A stretch of DNA of 64,000 bases from the NCBI RefSeq assembly GCF_008271695.1, contig NZ_VKKY01000002.1, positions 1,550,001-1,614,000 of the forward strand, read 5' to 3'. The notes below the pieces were generated by a model. The model was given only the letters and a program-made list of their open reading frames with translations. It was not told the origin of the DNA and made no database searches. Position 1 is the first letter of the stretch. Each line of letters opens with the position of its first letter. A program made the position numbers and the translations under genes. This stretch comes from Rufibacter hautae. Lineage in GTDB: Bacteria > Bacteroidota > Bacteroidia > Cytophagales > Hymenobacteraceae. Shown here one piece after another: positions 16,089-25,463 of the stretch.

Positions 16089-17525
16089 ATGCGCACAGAA
16101 CTGACCTACGCTGCAACATTACCCGCGAATACCAGTACCGCCGTGCTGGTGCCGGGCCGCGAGCATCTCCCCGAGGAACTTTTCTCCGCCGATGAGCTAA
16201 CGTACATCCACCGCCAACTGGAGCTGAAAAGCACCCTGGTGGGCATCAATAAATTCACGCACCAGCTGTACCTGGTGGTTACGGAGCCCAAACGCAAAGG
16301 CACCGAAACCCAGGAAGCCCTCCGCAAAGCCGGAAACGCCCTGCACCAGCGCCTACAGGCCGACAAAGTGGACCACGTGGTGCTACTGGACGGCGCTGAC
16401 GGTGAGGCCTCCCTGTTTGTGGCCGAGGGCCTGGTGCTGAGCAATTATTCTTTCCAGCGGTACAAAACCCAGAAAGCCACCCCTCCTACGTTGACCACGG
16501 TCACTATCACAGGCGTTGGCGTGTCGCAGACCCAGGTAACCGATTTGGCCAACTTACTGGAAGCGGTTTACAAAACCCGCGACCTCATCAACACCCCGCC
16601 CAACATGCAGACGCCAACCCTTCTGAGCGAGCAGATTCAGGAGATGCTGGACGGTTCTGGGGTTACCACGGAGGTGCTGGATCTGGTGCAGATTCAATCC
16701 CTGAAAATGGGCGGATTATTAAGCGTGAGCCAGGCCTCTGACGAGTCGCCCACCTTCAACATCCTGGAGTGGAAACCCGAGAACGCCACCAACGCGCAAC
16801 CGGTGATCCTGGTAGGCAAAGGCGTGGTCTACGACACCGGCGGCCTAAGCTTAAAGCCCACGCCCAATTCCATGGACTACATGAAATCCGATATGTCTGG
16901 CGCGGCTGCCGTGACCGGGACGCTGTATGCCCTGGCGCATAACAAAGTGCCGCTGCACGTGATCGGGCTCATTCCGGCCACCGATAACCTCATCAGCGGC
17001 AAAGGTTTCGCCCCGGGCGATGTGATCACCATGCACAGCGGCCACACTGTGGAAGTCCTGAACACCGATGCCGAAGGCCGCCTCATCTTAGCCGATGCCC
17101 TGCACTTCGCCAAGCGTTACAACCCAGCGCTAGTGATTGACATTGCTACGCTCACCGGAGCCGCCGCTAGAGCTGTGGGACGGGAAGGCATTGTGATGAT
17201 GGGTACCGCCGACGATTTGCTGAAAACAGACCTGAAACTGGCCGGGGAACTGGCGCACGAGCGCTTGGTGGAGTTCCCGCTGTGGGAAGAATACCAGGAG
17301 CACCTCAAATCAGACATCGCGGACCTCAAGAACATCGGCGGAGCCGAAGCGGGCGCTATCTCGGCGGGCAAGTTCCTGGAGTATTTCACTAACTATCCGT
17401 GGGTGCACCTTGACATCGCGGGTACGGCGTACCTGCTCAGCCCAGACTCTTACCGCGGCAAGCACGCCACCGGCAGCAGCGTTCGGTTGCTGTACCATTT
17501 CCTCACCTCACAAGCCACCGCTTAA
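16089..17525 (+). CDS. pepA: Leucyl aminopeptidase (M17 family)
   Basis: A 478-residue cytosolic M17 aminopeptidase that removes N-terminal residues using two metal ions. The C-terminal catalytic domain carries VGKGVVYDTGGLSLK, KSDMSGAAAV and the diagnostic NTDAEGRLILADAL motif, which supply the metal-binding Lys, Asp and Glu residues. The N-terminal half is the variable macro-like domain. The ATG at 16089 is only four bases from the beginning of the longest possible rsmA frame on the other strand, so its promoter must lie inside the 5' part of rsmA sequence. A longer open frame upstream is antisense to rsmA and was rejected. pdxA starts 4 bp after its stop. Confidence 0.93.
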   Translation: MRTELTYAATLPANTSTAVLVPGREHLPEELFSADELTYIHRQLELKSTLVGINKFTHQLYLVVTEPKRKGTETQEALRKAGNALHQRLQADKVDHVVLLDGADGEASLFVAEGLVLSNYSFQRYKTQKATPPTLTTVTITGVGVSQTQVTDLANLLEAVYKTRDLINTPPNMQTPTLLSEQIQEMLDGSGVTTEVLDLVQIQSLKMGGLLSVSQASDESPTFNILEWKPENATNAQPVILVGKGVVYDTGGLSLKPTPNSMDYMKSDMSGAAAVTGTLYALAHNKVPLHVIGLIPATDNLISGKGFAPGDVITMHSGHTVEVLNTDAEGRLILADALHFAKRYNPALVIDIATLTGAAARAVGREGIVMMGTADDLLKTDLKLAGELAHERLVEFPLWEEYQEHLKSDIADLKNIGGAEAGAISAGKFLEYFTNYPWVHLDIAGTAYLLSPDSYRGKHATGSSVRLLYHFLTSQATA

Positions 17526-17528
17526 TCA

Positions 17529-18536
17529 ATGGAGCAAAAGACCAAGCCCCGCATAGGGATTACCATAGGAGATATCAGCGGCATTGGGCCGGAAGTTGTA
17601 CTGAAAACCCTTTCTGATAACCGGGTGCTGCATTACTGCACCCCAATTATATATGGCTCCGCCTCGGCGGTAAACAAATACCGTAAGCTGCTGGGGCTGG
17701 AGAACTTCAATTTCCAGACCATTCAGTCTTTTGACCAGCTGCACCCCAAAAAGACCAGCGTACTCAACTGCGTGGAAGAGGAGATTGAGTTTACGCCGGG
17801 TACGCCTACTCCTGCCACCGGTGCCTTGGCCCGCGCGGCGTTGCTGCGTGCTGCCCAGGACCTGAAGGACGGCCACATCCAGGCGGTGGTAACGGCTCCT
17901 ATTGACAAAGACAACACCCAGGGCGAAGGCTTCCAGTTCCCGGGCCACACGGAGTTCTTCACCACCTATTTCAATGCACCAGAGAGCCTGATGTTCCTGG
18001 TAGCCGATGGGTTCAGGGTAGCTACCGTGACAGGGCATTTGCCTTTGAAAGAGGTCGCGAACCAGATCACCCCGGAACTGCTGATCCGCAAGCTTACCAT
18101 CCTGGACAACTCCCTGCGCCGGGACTTCGGTATCCAGAAACCCCGCATCGCAGTGCTGGGCCTGAACCCGCACGCCGGCGAGAACGGCTTGTTGGGCACT
18201 GAAGAAACCGAGATCGTAATTCCGGTCATTGAACAGTTGAAGAACAAAGGCAACCTGGTGTTCGGCCCTTTCCCGGCCGATGGGTTCTTCGGGACGCGCA
18301 GTTACCAGAAGTTCGATGCCACGCTGGCGCTGTACCATGACCAGGGACTCATTCCGTTTAAAACATTGGCGTTTGAGCGCGGCGTGAACTTCACCGCCGG
18401 GCTGCCCATTGTGCGCACCTCCCCTGACCATGGCACCGCCTATGACATCGCCGGCCAGAACCGGGCCGACGAGACCTCGTTCCGCGAGGCCTTGTTTGCT
18501 GCCGTGGACATCCTACGAGCCCGTACAGGCGTGTAA
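17529..18536 (+). CDS. pdxA: 4-hydroxythreonine-4-phosphate dehydrogenase
   Basis: PdxA oxidises 4-phosphohydroxy-L-threonine in the DXP-dependent route to pyridoxal phosphate. The GITIGDISGIGPEV N-terminus, VTAPIDK, FPGHTEFF, ALYHDQGLIPFK and RTSPDHGTAYDIAG segments contain the family's metal and phosphate ligands (His residues in each of the last three). Length, 335 residues, is usual. The gene follows pepA by 3 bp, which implies one transcript. The palindrome copy at 18558-18603 probably ends it. Confidence 0.95.
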   Translation: MEQKTKPRIGITIGDISGIGPEVVLKTLSDNRVLHYCTPIIYGSASAVNKYRKLLGLENFNFQTIQSFDQLHPKKTSVLNCVEEEIEFTPGTPTPATGALARAALLRAAQDLKDGHIQAVVTAPIDKDNTQGEGFQFPGHTEFFTTYFNAPESLMFLVADGFRVATVTGHLPLKEVANQITPELLIRKLTILDNSLRRDFGIQKPRIAVLGLNPHAGENGLLGTEETEIVIPVIEQLKNKGNLVFGPFPADGFFGTRSYQKFDATLALYHDQGLIPFKTLAFERGVNFTAGLPIVRTSPDHGTAYDIAGQNRADETSFREALFAAVDILRARTGV

Positions 18537-18557
18537 GCATATATAATAAGTAACCCA

Positions 18558-18603
18558 AAAGCGTTTCGGGGCTGTTTTCTGTAAAACTGCTTTGAAACGC
18601 TTT
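18558..18603 (+). repeat. Dispersed palindrome copy, probable pdxA terminator
   Basis: Outer arms AAAGCGTTTC and GAAACGCTTT pair perfectly around GCTGTTTTCTGTAAAACTGC. The right arm ends in TTTC, so it may terminate pdxA transcription weakly. Confidence 0.6.
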
Positions 18604-18821
18604 CGTGTGAAGGACCAAGGTCTAGAAATCAAGTCGGCTATTTGCGAATAAAAGCCGTATGACTGACGGGAGAACTCCGGAAAAGCCAAGTGCCCCAAGG
18701 TATCTTGCTCACAATGAACTACTCCTGTTTAAGTGCTGTTTTCCCCGAGACAAGCCCGAAACGGCTATTTATTAACCAGTGCAAAAAAGGCATTTGTATT
18801 TTATAATTCAGATATTCTTGC

Positions 18822-18829
18822 TAATTTTG
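18822..18829 (+). promoter_or_regulatory. -7 box of the DUF177-rpmF operon
   Basis: TAATTTTG fits TAnnTTTG exactly, 23 bp before the GTG at 18853. It excludes the longer open frame that begins at 18733. Confidence 0.5.
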
Positions 18830-18852
18830 CGACTTGCAAAAAAAGAGGCAAC

Positions 18853-19413
18853 GTGAAGGAGATTAAAAAATACGATATCAACCTCGTGAAGCTTGGCAAC
18901 AAAAGCCATAGCTATGAGTTTGAGTTGGACAACCGCTTCTTTGAGTTGTTTGAGCAGGAGCTGATCCTGGGAGGCAACTTAAAGGCAGAGGTAGTGCTGC
19001 ATAAGTCGGAGCTTCTTTTGCAGTTCGATTTCCACATCAAGGGAACGGTTCGCCTGACCTGCGACCGGAGCTTGGAGGAATTTGAGCATCCCCTGGAAGT
19101 AGAGCAAACCCTGCTCCTACGCTACGGTCCGGAGGATTTGGAACTGGATGTGAACGTGCTGCAGGTTACCCCTGACACCCAGTACATCAACATCGCCCAG
19201 CACCTGTATGATTACATTGGCTTGGCGGTACCCATGAAGAAACTGGCCCCCAGGTTTTTAGAAGAAGACCAAGAGAGAGAGGATGACCCAGAGGCAGAAG
19301 GCCTGCTGATCTACTCTACCGGCTCTGACGAAGATGATGAGGACGGCAATGACGATGATGACGAGGACGGTCCTGTAGACCCGCGCTTCGCCGCCCTTAA
19401 AAAGTTAAAATAA
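18853..19413 (+). CDS. DUF177 (YceD-like) protein
   Basis: A 187-residue protein of the DUF177/YceD family, nearly always encoded just before rpmF. It has been linked to 23S rRNA or 50S maturation, and to accumulation of rRNA in some organisms. It shows GTVRLTCDRSLEEF, a one-Cys remnant of the family's CxRCL region, and TQYINIAQHLYDYIGLAVPMK near the C-terminus. The last 40 residues are strongly acidic (DEDDEDGNDDDDEDG). The start is GTG; the promoter box lies just before it. Confidence 0.85.
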   Translation: MKEIKKYDINLVKLGNKSHSYEFELDNRFFELFEQELILGGNLKAEVVLHKSELLLQFDFHIKGTVRLTCDRSLEEFEHPLEVEQTLLLRYGPEDLELDVNVLQVTPDTQYINIAQHLYDYIGLAVPMKKLAPRFLEEDQEREDDPEAEGLLIYSTGSDEDDEDGNDDDDEDGPVDPRFAALKKLK

Positions 19414-19445
19414 GTTTATAACCAATTTTGTAATAATTACCTGAG

Positions 19446-19640
19446 ATGGCACATCCTAAGCGAAAAATCTCCAAAACCAGAAGAGATAAGAGAAGAACGC
19501 ACGACAAAATCACTCCAAAAGCGATTTCTATCTGCCCTAACACCGGCGAGGTGCACCAATACCACAGAGCGTACGTGGTAGACGGCGATCTGTACCACAA
19601 CGGTAAAGTGGCCATCAAAAATTATACCTCTGTTGCCTAG
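19446..19640 (+). CDS. rpmF: 50S ribosomal protein L32
   Basis: A 64-residue L32 with the [18 protein letters not shown]-terminus and the [17 protein letters not shown] core. Only the first of the four zinc-ligand cysteines of zinc-binding L32 remains, so this is a zinc-free form. It is the second gene of the DUF177-rpmF-plsX-fabH block. A weak hairpin (TAAAGC 19641-19646 with GCTTTA 19659-19664) directly after the stop could reduce read-through into plsX. Confidence 0.97.
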   Translation: MAHPKRKISKTRRDKRRTHDKITPKAISICPNTGEVHQYHRAYVVDGDLYHNGKVAIKNYTSVA

Positions 19641-19668
19641 TAAAGCTTGCCTAGACAGGCTTTATTTT
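19641..19668 (+). terminator. Weak hairpin / attenuator between rpmF and plsX
   Basis: TAAAGC and GCTTTA enclose 12 bases and are followed by TTTTAG. The stem is only 6 bp, so it is at most partial. Confidence 0.3.
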
Positions 19669-19704
19669 AGTTACTTGTAGGATAATTTACGAAACACGCT
19701 TTAC

Positions 19705-20646
19705 ATGAAAATAGCTCTGGATGCAATGGGAGGCGACTTCGCCCCCGAAGCAGTTGTAGAAGGCGCACTTTTAGCGGCTGAGACTTTGACGGATAAGGTT
19801 GAGATTTTCCTCATTGGAGACGAAGATACTATCCATAAACTCCTGCAAAAGCACGGCTACAAAGGTTCCAGAGTAAAGGTTGTTCACGCATCCCAGGTAA
19901 TTGGGATGGGTGAACACCCTACCAAAGCCCTCACCCAAAAACCAGACTCCAGCATTGCGGTAGGGTACGGCATGCTGGCAACCAAAAAGGTAGACGCTTT
20001 CTGCAGCGCCGGCAACACCGGGGCCATGCTGGTAGGCGCGGTCTTCAGCGTGAAGCAGGTAGAGGGCATTCTAAGGCCAGCACTGGCCAGTTTTGTACCA
20101 AAGCTCACGGGCGGGTACGGCGTCATGCTGGACGTAGGCGCCATTGCCGACTGCAAACCCGAGATTCTGGAGCAGTTTGGCGAAATTGGTTCTATCTGCG
20201 CAAAATACCTCCTGGACATCAAGAAGCCCCGCGTGGGCCTCATGAACCTGGGCGAAGAGGAAGGCAAAGGCACCATGGTGACCCAACCCACGTACAAGCT
20301 CCTCAAAGAAAACACCTCCATCAACTTTATCGGGAACATTGAAGGACGCGACCTGTTCAACGACAAGGCCGACGTCATTGTGTGTGACGGGTTCACCGGT
20401 AACGTGCTCCTCAAAATGGCAGAGTCTATCTATGACATCCTGCAGGAGAAAAAGATGTCTGATCCATTTTTTGACCGCTTCAACTATGAGGCGGTAGGCG
20501 GCAGCCCTATCCTGGGCGTCAATGGCAATGCGGTCATTGGACACGGCGTCTCCAGCCCTACCGCTATCTGCAATATGCTGCACCTGGCCAATAAGATGGC
20601 GGAGTCGCATATTTCAGAAAAATTCAAGAAACACTTTAGCGCCTAG
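19705..20646 (+). CDS. plsX: Phosphate acyltransferase PlsX
   Basis: PlsX converts acyl-ACP to acyl phosphate, the donor for glycerol-3-phosphate acylation in membrane lipid synthesis. The [16 protein letters not shown]-terminus, [20 protein letters not shown] and [12 protein letters not shown] motifs are typical. The length (313 residues) is normal. It sits between rpmF and fabH, the widely conserved bacterial order. Confidence 0.96.
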   Translation: MKIALDAMGGDFAPEAVVEGALLAAETLTDKVEIFLIGDEDTIHKLLQKHGYKGSRVKVVHASQVIGMGEHPTKALTQKPDSSIAVGYGMLATKKVDAFCSAGNTGAMLVGAVFSVKQVEGILRPALASFVPKLTGGYGVMLDVGAIADCKPEILEQFGEIGSICAKYLLDIKKPRVGLMNLGEEEGKGTMVTQPTYKLLKENTSINFIGNIEGRDLFNDKADVIVCDGFTGNVLLKMAESIYDILQEKKMSDPFFDRFNYEAVGGSPILGVNGNAVIGHGVSSPTAICNMLHLANKMAESHISEKFKKHFSA

Positions 20647-20681
20647 GTGCGCCCCTTCACCAGACTTTCCTTCAGAACGAT

Positions 20682-21680
20682 ATGAGCAAAATTACCGCCG
20701 CGATCACCGGTGTGAGCGGATATGCCCCCGAGTACGTGTTAACCAACCAGGAGTTGGAAACCATGGTAGAGACGAACGACGAATGGATCGTTAGCCGCAC
20801 GGGAATCAAAGAAAGACGCATCCTGAAGGGCGAAGACCAGGGCACCTCCCAGATCGCCATTCCGGCCGTTCTGGACCTCCTTAAGAAAACCAACACCCAG
20901 CCAGAGGAAGTAGACCTGCTCATCTGCGCTACCACTACCCCAGACATGGTGTTCCCGGCCACGGCGAACATCATCTGCGCTGAGGTAGGTGCCGTGAACG
21001 CGTTTGGCTACGACCTGCAGGCCGCCTGCTCGGGGTTCCTGTTCGCGCTGGCTACCGGTGCCCAGTTCGTGGAGACCGGCAAATACAAGAAAGTCATCAT
21101 CGTGGGTGCTGATAAAATGTCGGCCATTGTAGACTACACAGACCGCGCCACCTGCATCATCTTCGGGGACGGAGGCGGCGCTGTGATGCTGGAGCCCAAC
21201 ACCGAGGGACTTGGCGTACAGGACAGCATCCTGAAGTCTGACGGAAGCGGCGCCCAGTTCCTGCACATGAAAGCCGGTGGCTCGCGCCGTCCGGCCACGC
21301 AGGAAACGCTGGACAGAAGAGAGCACTACGCGTTCCAGGAAGGCCAGCAGGTATTCAAGTTTGCGGTGAAAGGCATGGCCGACGTGTCTGCCGAGATCAT
21401 GGAACGGAACAACCTCACCGCCGACGATATTGCCTGGCTTGTACCGCACCAGGCAAACAAACGCATCATTGACGCCACCGCCAACCGCATGGGCGTGGGC
21501 CCTGATAAAGTCATGATCAACATCCAGAAATATGGCAATACCACCAGCGGCACCATTCCTTTGTGTCTGTGGGAGTATGAAGACCAACTCAAAAAGGGCG
21601 ACAACGTGATTCTGGCCGCTTTTGGCGGTGGTTTCACCTGGGGATCCATTTATCTGAAGTGGGCCTATGACCCCAAGTAA
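20682..21680 (+). CDS. fabH: Beta-ketoacyl-ACP synthase III
   Basis: FabH condenses acetyl-CoA (or a branched acyl-CoA) with malonyl-ACP to start fatty acid synthesis. The catalytic triad is visible as Cys116 in LQAACSGF, His in VPHQANKRI and Asn in YGNTTSGT. The protein has 332 residues. The gene lies 35 bp after plsX and ends the first part of the lipid operon; a 12-bp-stem terminator (21717-21749) follows and its loop is itself the -7 box of efp. Confidence 0.96.
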   Translation: MSKITAAITGVSGYAPEYVLTNQELETMVETNDEWIVSRTGIKERRILKGEDQGTSQIAIPAVLDLLKKTNTQPEEVDLLICATTTPDMVFPATANIICAEVGAVNAFGYDLQAACSGFLFALATGAQFVETGKYKKVIIVGADKMSAIVDYTDRATCIIFGDGGGAVMLEPNTEGLGVQDSILKSDGSGAQFLHMKAGGSRRPATQETLDRREHYAFQEGQQVFKFAVKGMADVSAEIMERNNLTADDIAWLVPHQANKRIIDATANRMGVGPDKVMINIQKYGNTTSGTIPLCLWEYEDQLKKGDNVILAAFGGGFTWGSIYLKWAYDPK

Positions 21681-21716
21681 TCGCCTCGTTTTTAAGGCAC
21701 TTTTCTAAAATAGATC

Positions 21717-21749
21717 AAAAAATTCGGCTATCTTTGGCCGAATTTTTTT
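21717..21749 (+). terminator. fabH terminator whose loop is the efp -7 box
   Basis: A perfect 12-bp stem (21717-21728 with 21737-21748) ends in a run of T. Its 8-base loop, 21729-21736, reads TATCTTTG, an exact Bacteroidota -7 box. Confidence 0.8.
21729..21736 (+). promoter_or_regulatory. -7 box of efp inside the terminator loop
   Basis: TATCTTTG fits TAnnTTTG; initiation would fall near 21743, leaving a leader of about 60 bases before the efp ATG at 21804. No TTG is seen at the -33 position. Confidence 0.5.
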
Positions 21750-21803
21750 ATGTCCAATCGGGAGAAACCCGCAGGCATCTTAAACCGAAACACACTACAA
21801 ACT

Positions 21804-22367
21804 ATGGCAACTACCGCTGATTTCCGCAACGGGCTTTGCATTGAATTTAACGGTGACCTCTGGCTCATCTCCGAGTTTCAGCACGTGAAACCCGGCAAAG
21901 GTCCAGCCTTCGTCCGTACCAAATTAAAGAACATCAAAACCGGCAAAGTGGTGGACAACACCTTCACCGCCGGTGTGAAAGTAACCACGGCCCGCGTGGA
22001 GCAGCGCCCGCACCAGTACATCTTCAAAGATGACTATGGCTACAACTTCATGGACATGAATAGCTTTGAGCAGGTGACTTTGAATGAAAAACTGGTACCT
22101 TTCGCTGACTTGATGAAAGAAGGCCAGGAAGTGACCATCCTGTTCCACGCCGAAACCGAAACTCCGCTGACCGCCGAACTTCCTACGTATGTAGAGCTCA
22201 CTATTACGTATACAGAACCCGGCATCAAAGGAGACACCGCTACCAACGCCTCTAAACCAGCCACTGTAGAAACAGGCGCGACTATCTCGGTTCCCTTGTT
22301 TATTGGGCAAGACGAAAAAATCAAGGTAGATACGCGTACCTATACCTACGCCGAACGAGTAAAATAA
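21804..22367 (+). CDS. efp: Translation elongation factor P
   Basis: A 187-residue EF-P, which enters the ribosomal E site and rescues stalling at polyproline. The N-terminal KOW-like domain has the [17 protein letters not shown] loop; Lys32, aligned with E. coli Lys34, is the residue that other bacteria modify. Two OB domains follow, ending [13 protein letters not shown]. The ATG at 21804 is chosen; an in-frame start at 21750 would translate terminator sequence. No EpmA, EpmB or EarP gene is nearby, so the modification state is unknown. accB starts 4 bp after the stop. Confidence 0.96.
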   Translation: MATTADFRNGLCIEFNGDLWLISEFQHVKPGKGPAFVRTKLKNIKTGKVVDNTFTAGVKVTTARVEQRPHQYIFKDDYGYNFMDMNSFEQVTLNEKLVPFADLMKEGQEVTILFHAETETPLTAELPTYVELTITYTEPGIKGDTATNASKPATVETGATISVPLFIGQDEKIKVDTRTYTYAERVK

Positions 22368-22371
22368 AACT

Positions 22372-22863
22372 ATGAAAGCAAAGGAAATCCAAGAACTGAT
22401 TGATTTCATCGCGAAATCGGGCCTGAACAAAGTTGACATTGAGACAGAAGAGTTCAAGATCTCTGTAGAACGCGAGGCGAGCCAGAAAGTGAAGTTTGTG
22501 CAAGGTGGTGCTCCGGCCCCTCAGGCGCCTGCTCCGCACCTGCCTGCCCCTGCGCCGCTTCCGGCTGCCGCTCCTGCTGCGCCAGCCGCCCCGGCCCAGC
22601 CCGCCGCTGATGACACCAGCAAATACATCACCATCAAAGCGCCCATGATTGGTACCCTGTACCGCTCTGCCAACCCAGAGTCACCGGCGTTTGTGAACGT
22701 GGGCGACGAGGTGAAAAAAGGCCAGGTGATCTGCATCATTGAAGCCATGAAACTGTTCAACGAAATTGAATCTGAGGTATCTGGCCGCATTGTAAAAGTA
22801 CTGGTAGACAACGCCAGCCCGGTGGAGTACGACCAGCCGTTGTTCTTGGTAGATCCTAGCTAA
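22372..22863 (+). CDS. accB: Acetyl-CoA carboxylase biotin carboxyl carrier protein
   Basis: BCCP carries biotin between the carboxylase and carboxyltransferase of acetyl-CoA carboxylase, the first committed step of fatty acid synthesis. The 163-residue protein has an N-terminal oligomerisation segment (about 1-40), an Ala/Pro-rich linker (about 46-80) and a biotinyl domain with [11 protein letters not shown], in which Lys127 carries biotin. Its stop codon forms the first bases of the GTGCTAA repeat array that separates it from accC. Confidence 0.96.
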   Translation: MKAKEIQELIDFIAKSGLNKVDIETEEFKISVEREASQKVKFVQGGAPAPQAPAPHLPAPAPLPAAAPAAPAAPAQPAADDTSKYITIKAPMIGTLYRSANPESPAFVNVGDEVKKGQVICIIEAMKLFNEIESEVSGRIVKVLVDNASPVEYDQPLFLVDPS

Positions 22864-23017
22864 TGTGCTAAAACTGTAATGTGCTGATGTGCTAATTTTT
22901 GTGCGGAGGGATTGCTTTAAGATCAATCTTATACTTCCTTCCTCCCAATCATTGGTTTATCAGCACATTATTTTTATGAATCATTAGCACATGAGCACAT
23001 CCAACAATTAGCACATT
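22861..23017. repeat. Inverted arrays of a TAATGTGCTAA-like unit between accB and accC
   Basis: On the left (22861-22901) stand TAATGTGCTAA, TAATGTGCTGA and TGTGCTAATTT. On the right (22957-23017) stand TTATCAGCACATTA, ATTAGCACATGAGCACAT and AATTAGCACATTA, the same unit in reverse. The two groups could fold into a large hairpin. Short GTGCTAA arrays of this kind are recalled from other Bacteroidota; their function is not known to me. Confidence 0.65.
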
Positions 23018-23024
23018 AAACTAC

Positions 23025-24368
23025 ATGTTCAAAAAAATACTGATTGCCAACCGTGGCGAAATTGCGCTGAGGGTTATCCGGACTTGTAAAGAAATGGGAA
23101 TTAAAACGGTAGCCGTCTATTCTACCGCCGACAAGGAAAGCCTGCACGTGCGCTTCGCGGATGAAGCGGTGTGTATCGGCCCTGCTCCGTCTTCCCAGTC
23201 TTATCTCAACATCCCTAACCTGATTGCGGCCGCGGAGATCACCAACGCCGATGCCATTCACCCGGGCTACGGTTTCCTTTCTGAAAATGCCGAGTTTTCC
23301 AGAATCTGTGCCGAAAACGGCATCAAGTTCATTGGCGCAACCCCGGAGATGATCAACTCCATGGGAGATAAGTCCTCCGCGAAGGAATACATGAAGAAAG
23401 CCGGCGTGCCCACCATCCCAGGTTCTGAGGGTTTGTTGGCTTCTGCCGATCAAGGCAAGAAATTGGCGGCCAAGATCAAATATCCGGTGATTATCAAAGC
23501 CACGGCGGGTGGCGGTGGACGCGGCATGCGCATCATCAAATCGGCCGATGAGTTTGACAAAGCTTGGAACGATGCCCGCCAGGAAGCCAAAGCCGCTTTT
23601 GGCAACGACGGCATGTACCTGGAGAAATTCGTGGAGGAGCCGCGTCACATTGAGATTCAGATTGTGGGGGACCAGTACGGTGCCGTTTGCCACTTGTCTG
23701 AGCGTGATTGCAGCATCCAGCGCCGTCACCAGAAACTGATTGAGGAAACCCCTTCGCCGTTCATCTCAGATGAGTTGCGCGAGCGCATGGGCCAGGCGGC
23801 CATCGCCGGCGCCAAAGCCATTAACTACGAAGGCGTGGGTACCATTGAGTTCCTGGTGGACAAGCACAAGGATTTCTACTTCATGGAGATGAACACCCGT
23901 ATTCAGGTGGAGCACCCCATCACCGAGGAAGTAGTGAATTATGACCTGATCAAAGAACAGATCAAGGTGGCCGCTGGCATTCCCATCTCAGGCAAGAACT
24001 ACTACCCGCAAATGCACGCCATTGAGTGCCGCATCAACGCCGAGGACCCGAAAGCAGGTTTCCGCCCGAGCCCCGGTAAAATCAACGTGCTGCACATCCC
24101 CGGCGGACACGGGGTTCGCGTAGACACGCACGTATATGCGGGTTACACCATCCCGGCCAACTATGACTCTATGATCGCGAAGCTGATTGTGAGTGCGCAG
24201 ACGCGGGAGGAAGCCATAGTGAAGATGAAGCGCGCTCTGAGTGAGTTTGTGATTGAAGGCGTGAAAACCACCATTCCTTTCCACCTGGCCATGATGGACG
24301 ACAAAAACTTCAACGAAGGTGATTTTACCACCAGCTACCTGGATACCTACGATTTTGCGAACGTTTAG
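23025..24368 (+). CDS. accC: Acetyl-CoA carboxylase biotin carboxylase subunit
   Basis: AccC uses ATP to carboxylate biotin on AccB. The 447-residue protein has the [23 protein letters not shown] start, the [13 protein letters not shown] segment, the ATP-grasp glycine loop [12 protein letters not shown], the [11 protein letters not shown] catalytic motif and the RINAEDP segment. It follows accB after a 161-bp gap filled by repeats, so the usual accB-accC coupling is loosened. A 23-bp-stem terminator follows. Confidence 0.97.
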   Translation: MFKKILIANRGEIALRVIRTCKEMGIKTVAVYSTADKESLHVRFADEAVCIGPAPSSQSYLNIPNLIAAAEITNADAIHPGYGFLSENAEFSRICAENGIKFIGATPEMINSMGDKSSAKEYMKKAGVPTIPGSEGLLASADQGKKLAAKIKYPVIIKATAGGGGRGMRIIKSADEFDKAWNDARQEAKAAFGNDGMYLEKFVEEPRHIEIQIVGDQYGAVCHLSERDCSIQRRHQKLIEETPSPFISDELRERMGQAAIAGAKAINYEGVGTIEFLVDKHKDFYFMEMNTRIQVEHPITEEVVNYDLIKEQIKVAAGIPISGKNYYPQMHAIECRINAEDPKAGFRPSPGKINVLHIPGGHGVRVDTHVYAGYTIPANYDSMIAKLIVSAQTREEAIVKMKRALSEFVIEGVKTTIPFHLAMMDDKNFNEGDFTTSYLDTYDFANV

Positions 24369-24376
24369 GAACGTTC

Positions 24377-24430
24377 GTTTATAAAGCAGAAAAGCAGCCT
24401 CATGGGCTGCTTTTCTGCTTTATAAACGGC
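24377..24430 (+). terminator. Long-stem terminator after accC
   Basis: A perfect 23-bp stem (24377-24399 with 24405-24427) encloses TCATG. It has A-rich and T-rich flanks on both strands. Confidence 0.85.
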
Positions 24431-24444
24431 TTACCGTCAAAAAG

Positions 24445-24495
24445 AACCGCCTGTTTCTAGCCTATTTTAAGAAAACAAGCTGAAAACGGGCGGTT
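24445..24495 (-). repeat. Dispersed palindrome copy, downstream of the DUF3109 gene
   Basis: Outer arms AACCGCC and GGCGGTT, then GTTT/AAAC and AGC/GCT, enclose CTATTTTAAGAAAACAA. It lies between two convergent genes. Confidence 0.6.
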
Positions 24496-24513
24496 TTACA
24501 TATAAGGGAAAGC

Positions 24514-25089
24514 TTATTTCACCATAGATTCTTTGGCAACCATCTCGTCCAGTTCATTGAACCATTGCTCCCCATATTTCCGGATCAACGGCTCACGCAG
24601 GAACTTGTAGACGGGCACGCCTAACTCTAGCCCGAAGGAACAGGCCGGGTTGCAGATTTCCCAGCGGTCATAATTCAAAGCCTCAAAACCATCGTACTTG
24701 GTGATTCTGATGGGATATAGGTGGCAGGAGATAGGCTTCTTCCAGGAGATTTTACCGTCCAGGTAGGCCTGTTCAATGGCGCACTTGAGGGTGAGGTTTT
24801 CGTCATAGATGGCGTAGGCGCACTCGCGGTCCCCGATGGTGGGCGTGCTGTAGTCGCCTTCAAAGTCCTCCACAAATAGGCCTTGTTCATTAACCGCTTG
24901 AATGCCCTCCTGAGACATATAAGGCATTACGTGTTCGTAGGCATCGGCTAGGAGGGGCAGTTCGTCTTTGTCAAGGGGGGCGCCCAGGTCACCTTCCACG
25001 CAGCAGGCGCCTTTGCATTTCTCCAGATTACAGACAAAGAACTTGTCTTTGAGGTCATCTGAGAGAACAGTATTTTGTAGTACAATCAT
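24514..25089 (-). CDS. DUF3109 family Cys-cluster protein
   Basis: A 191-residue protein with a cysteine-rich N-terminus (Cys20, 25, 29 and 30 in [11 protein letters not shown]) and more cysteines at GDRECAY, LKCAIE, SCHLYP and ICNPAC. The set suggests a bound zinc or iron-sulfur cluster. This is the DUF3109 family, related to the YkgJ-type putative metal-chelating proteins. No biochemical role is established to my knowledge. It has its own near-consensus promoter and lies alone. Confidence 0.75.
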   Translation of the reverse strand: MIVLQNTVLSDDLKDKFFVCNLEKCKGACCVEGDLGAPLDKDELPLLADAYEHVMPYMSQEGIQAVNEQGLFVEDFEGDYSTPTIGDRECAYAIYDENLTLKCAIEQAYLDGKISWKKPISCHLYPIRITKYDGFEALNYDRWEICNPACSFGLELGVPVYKFLREPLIRKYGEQWFNELDEMVAKESMVK

Positions 25090-25113
25090 GAGCTAATTCT
25101 TACAGCAGAAAGA

Positions 25114-25144
25114 CAAAAGTACCGCTATTTAAGTTCGGGGGCAA
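25114..25144 (-). promoter_or_regulatory. Promoter of the DUF3109 gene
   Basis: On the minus strand TTG (25144-25142), a 20-bp spacer and TACTTTTG (25121-25114) form a near-consensus Bacteroidota promoter, 24 bp before the ATG. Confidence 0.6.
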
Positions 25145-25178
25145 AAAGGGAATAAGAATATTAAAGCCATTGCCAAGA

Positions 25179-25217
25179 GCGTTTTCAGCCTCTTTTGTAG
25201 CAAATAGGTCAAAACGG
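25179..25217. repeat. Dispersed palindrome copy
   Basis: GCGTTTTCAGCCTCTTTTG faces CAAATAGGTCAAAACGG. It lies upstream of two divergent genes, so it is not a terminator here. Confidence 0.55.
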
Positions 25218-25463
25218 AAACCTGGCTCCTCCTTTGGTTCAGCCTTGGCCACAGATTGGTAACATTCAGCCAAATTGAATTACCGCAAACTGTGTTAGCC
25301 ATGGTAAATACCGTGACACCTTACCCAAGTTCCAGCTATAATACACCCTGCGGTCTTATGACTTTCCTACCAAGTATGGCACTCATTTATCATTTAACTA
25401 TACTAAGATGATTTTGTGGTTTAAAAATGATAGATTGGGTTTTCATATATAGATTTTGTTCAG

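Larger units (their letters stand above)
18537..18852. other. Intergenic region pdxA / DUF177 gene
   Basis: About 316 bp without a supported gene. It contains a dispersed palindrome (18558-18603), a degenerate copy near 18732-18766 and the promoter of the DUF177 operon. Confidence 0.5.
25090..25463. other. Divergent intergenic region, 374 bp
   Basis: No gene is supported. It contains the DUF3109 promoter, a dispersed palindrome (25179-25217) and an AT-rich stretch directly before the outer-membrane operon. No clear promoter for that operon was recognised. Confidence 0.5.

Noticed and set aside
18733-18852. Upstream extension of the DUF177 protein
   Set aside because: A perfect -7 box at 18822-18829 lies inside it; the family N-terminus begins at the GTG at 18853.
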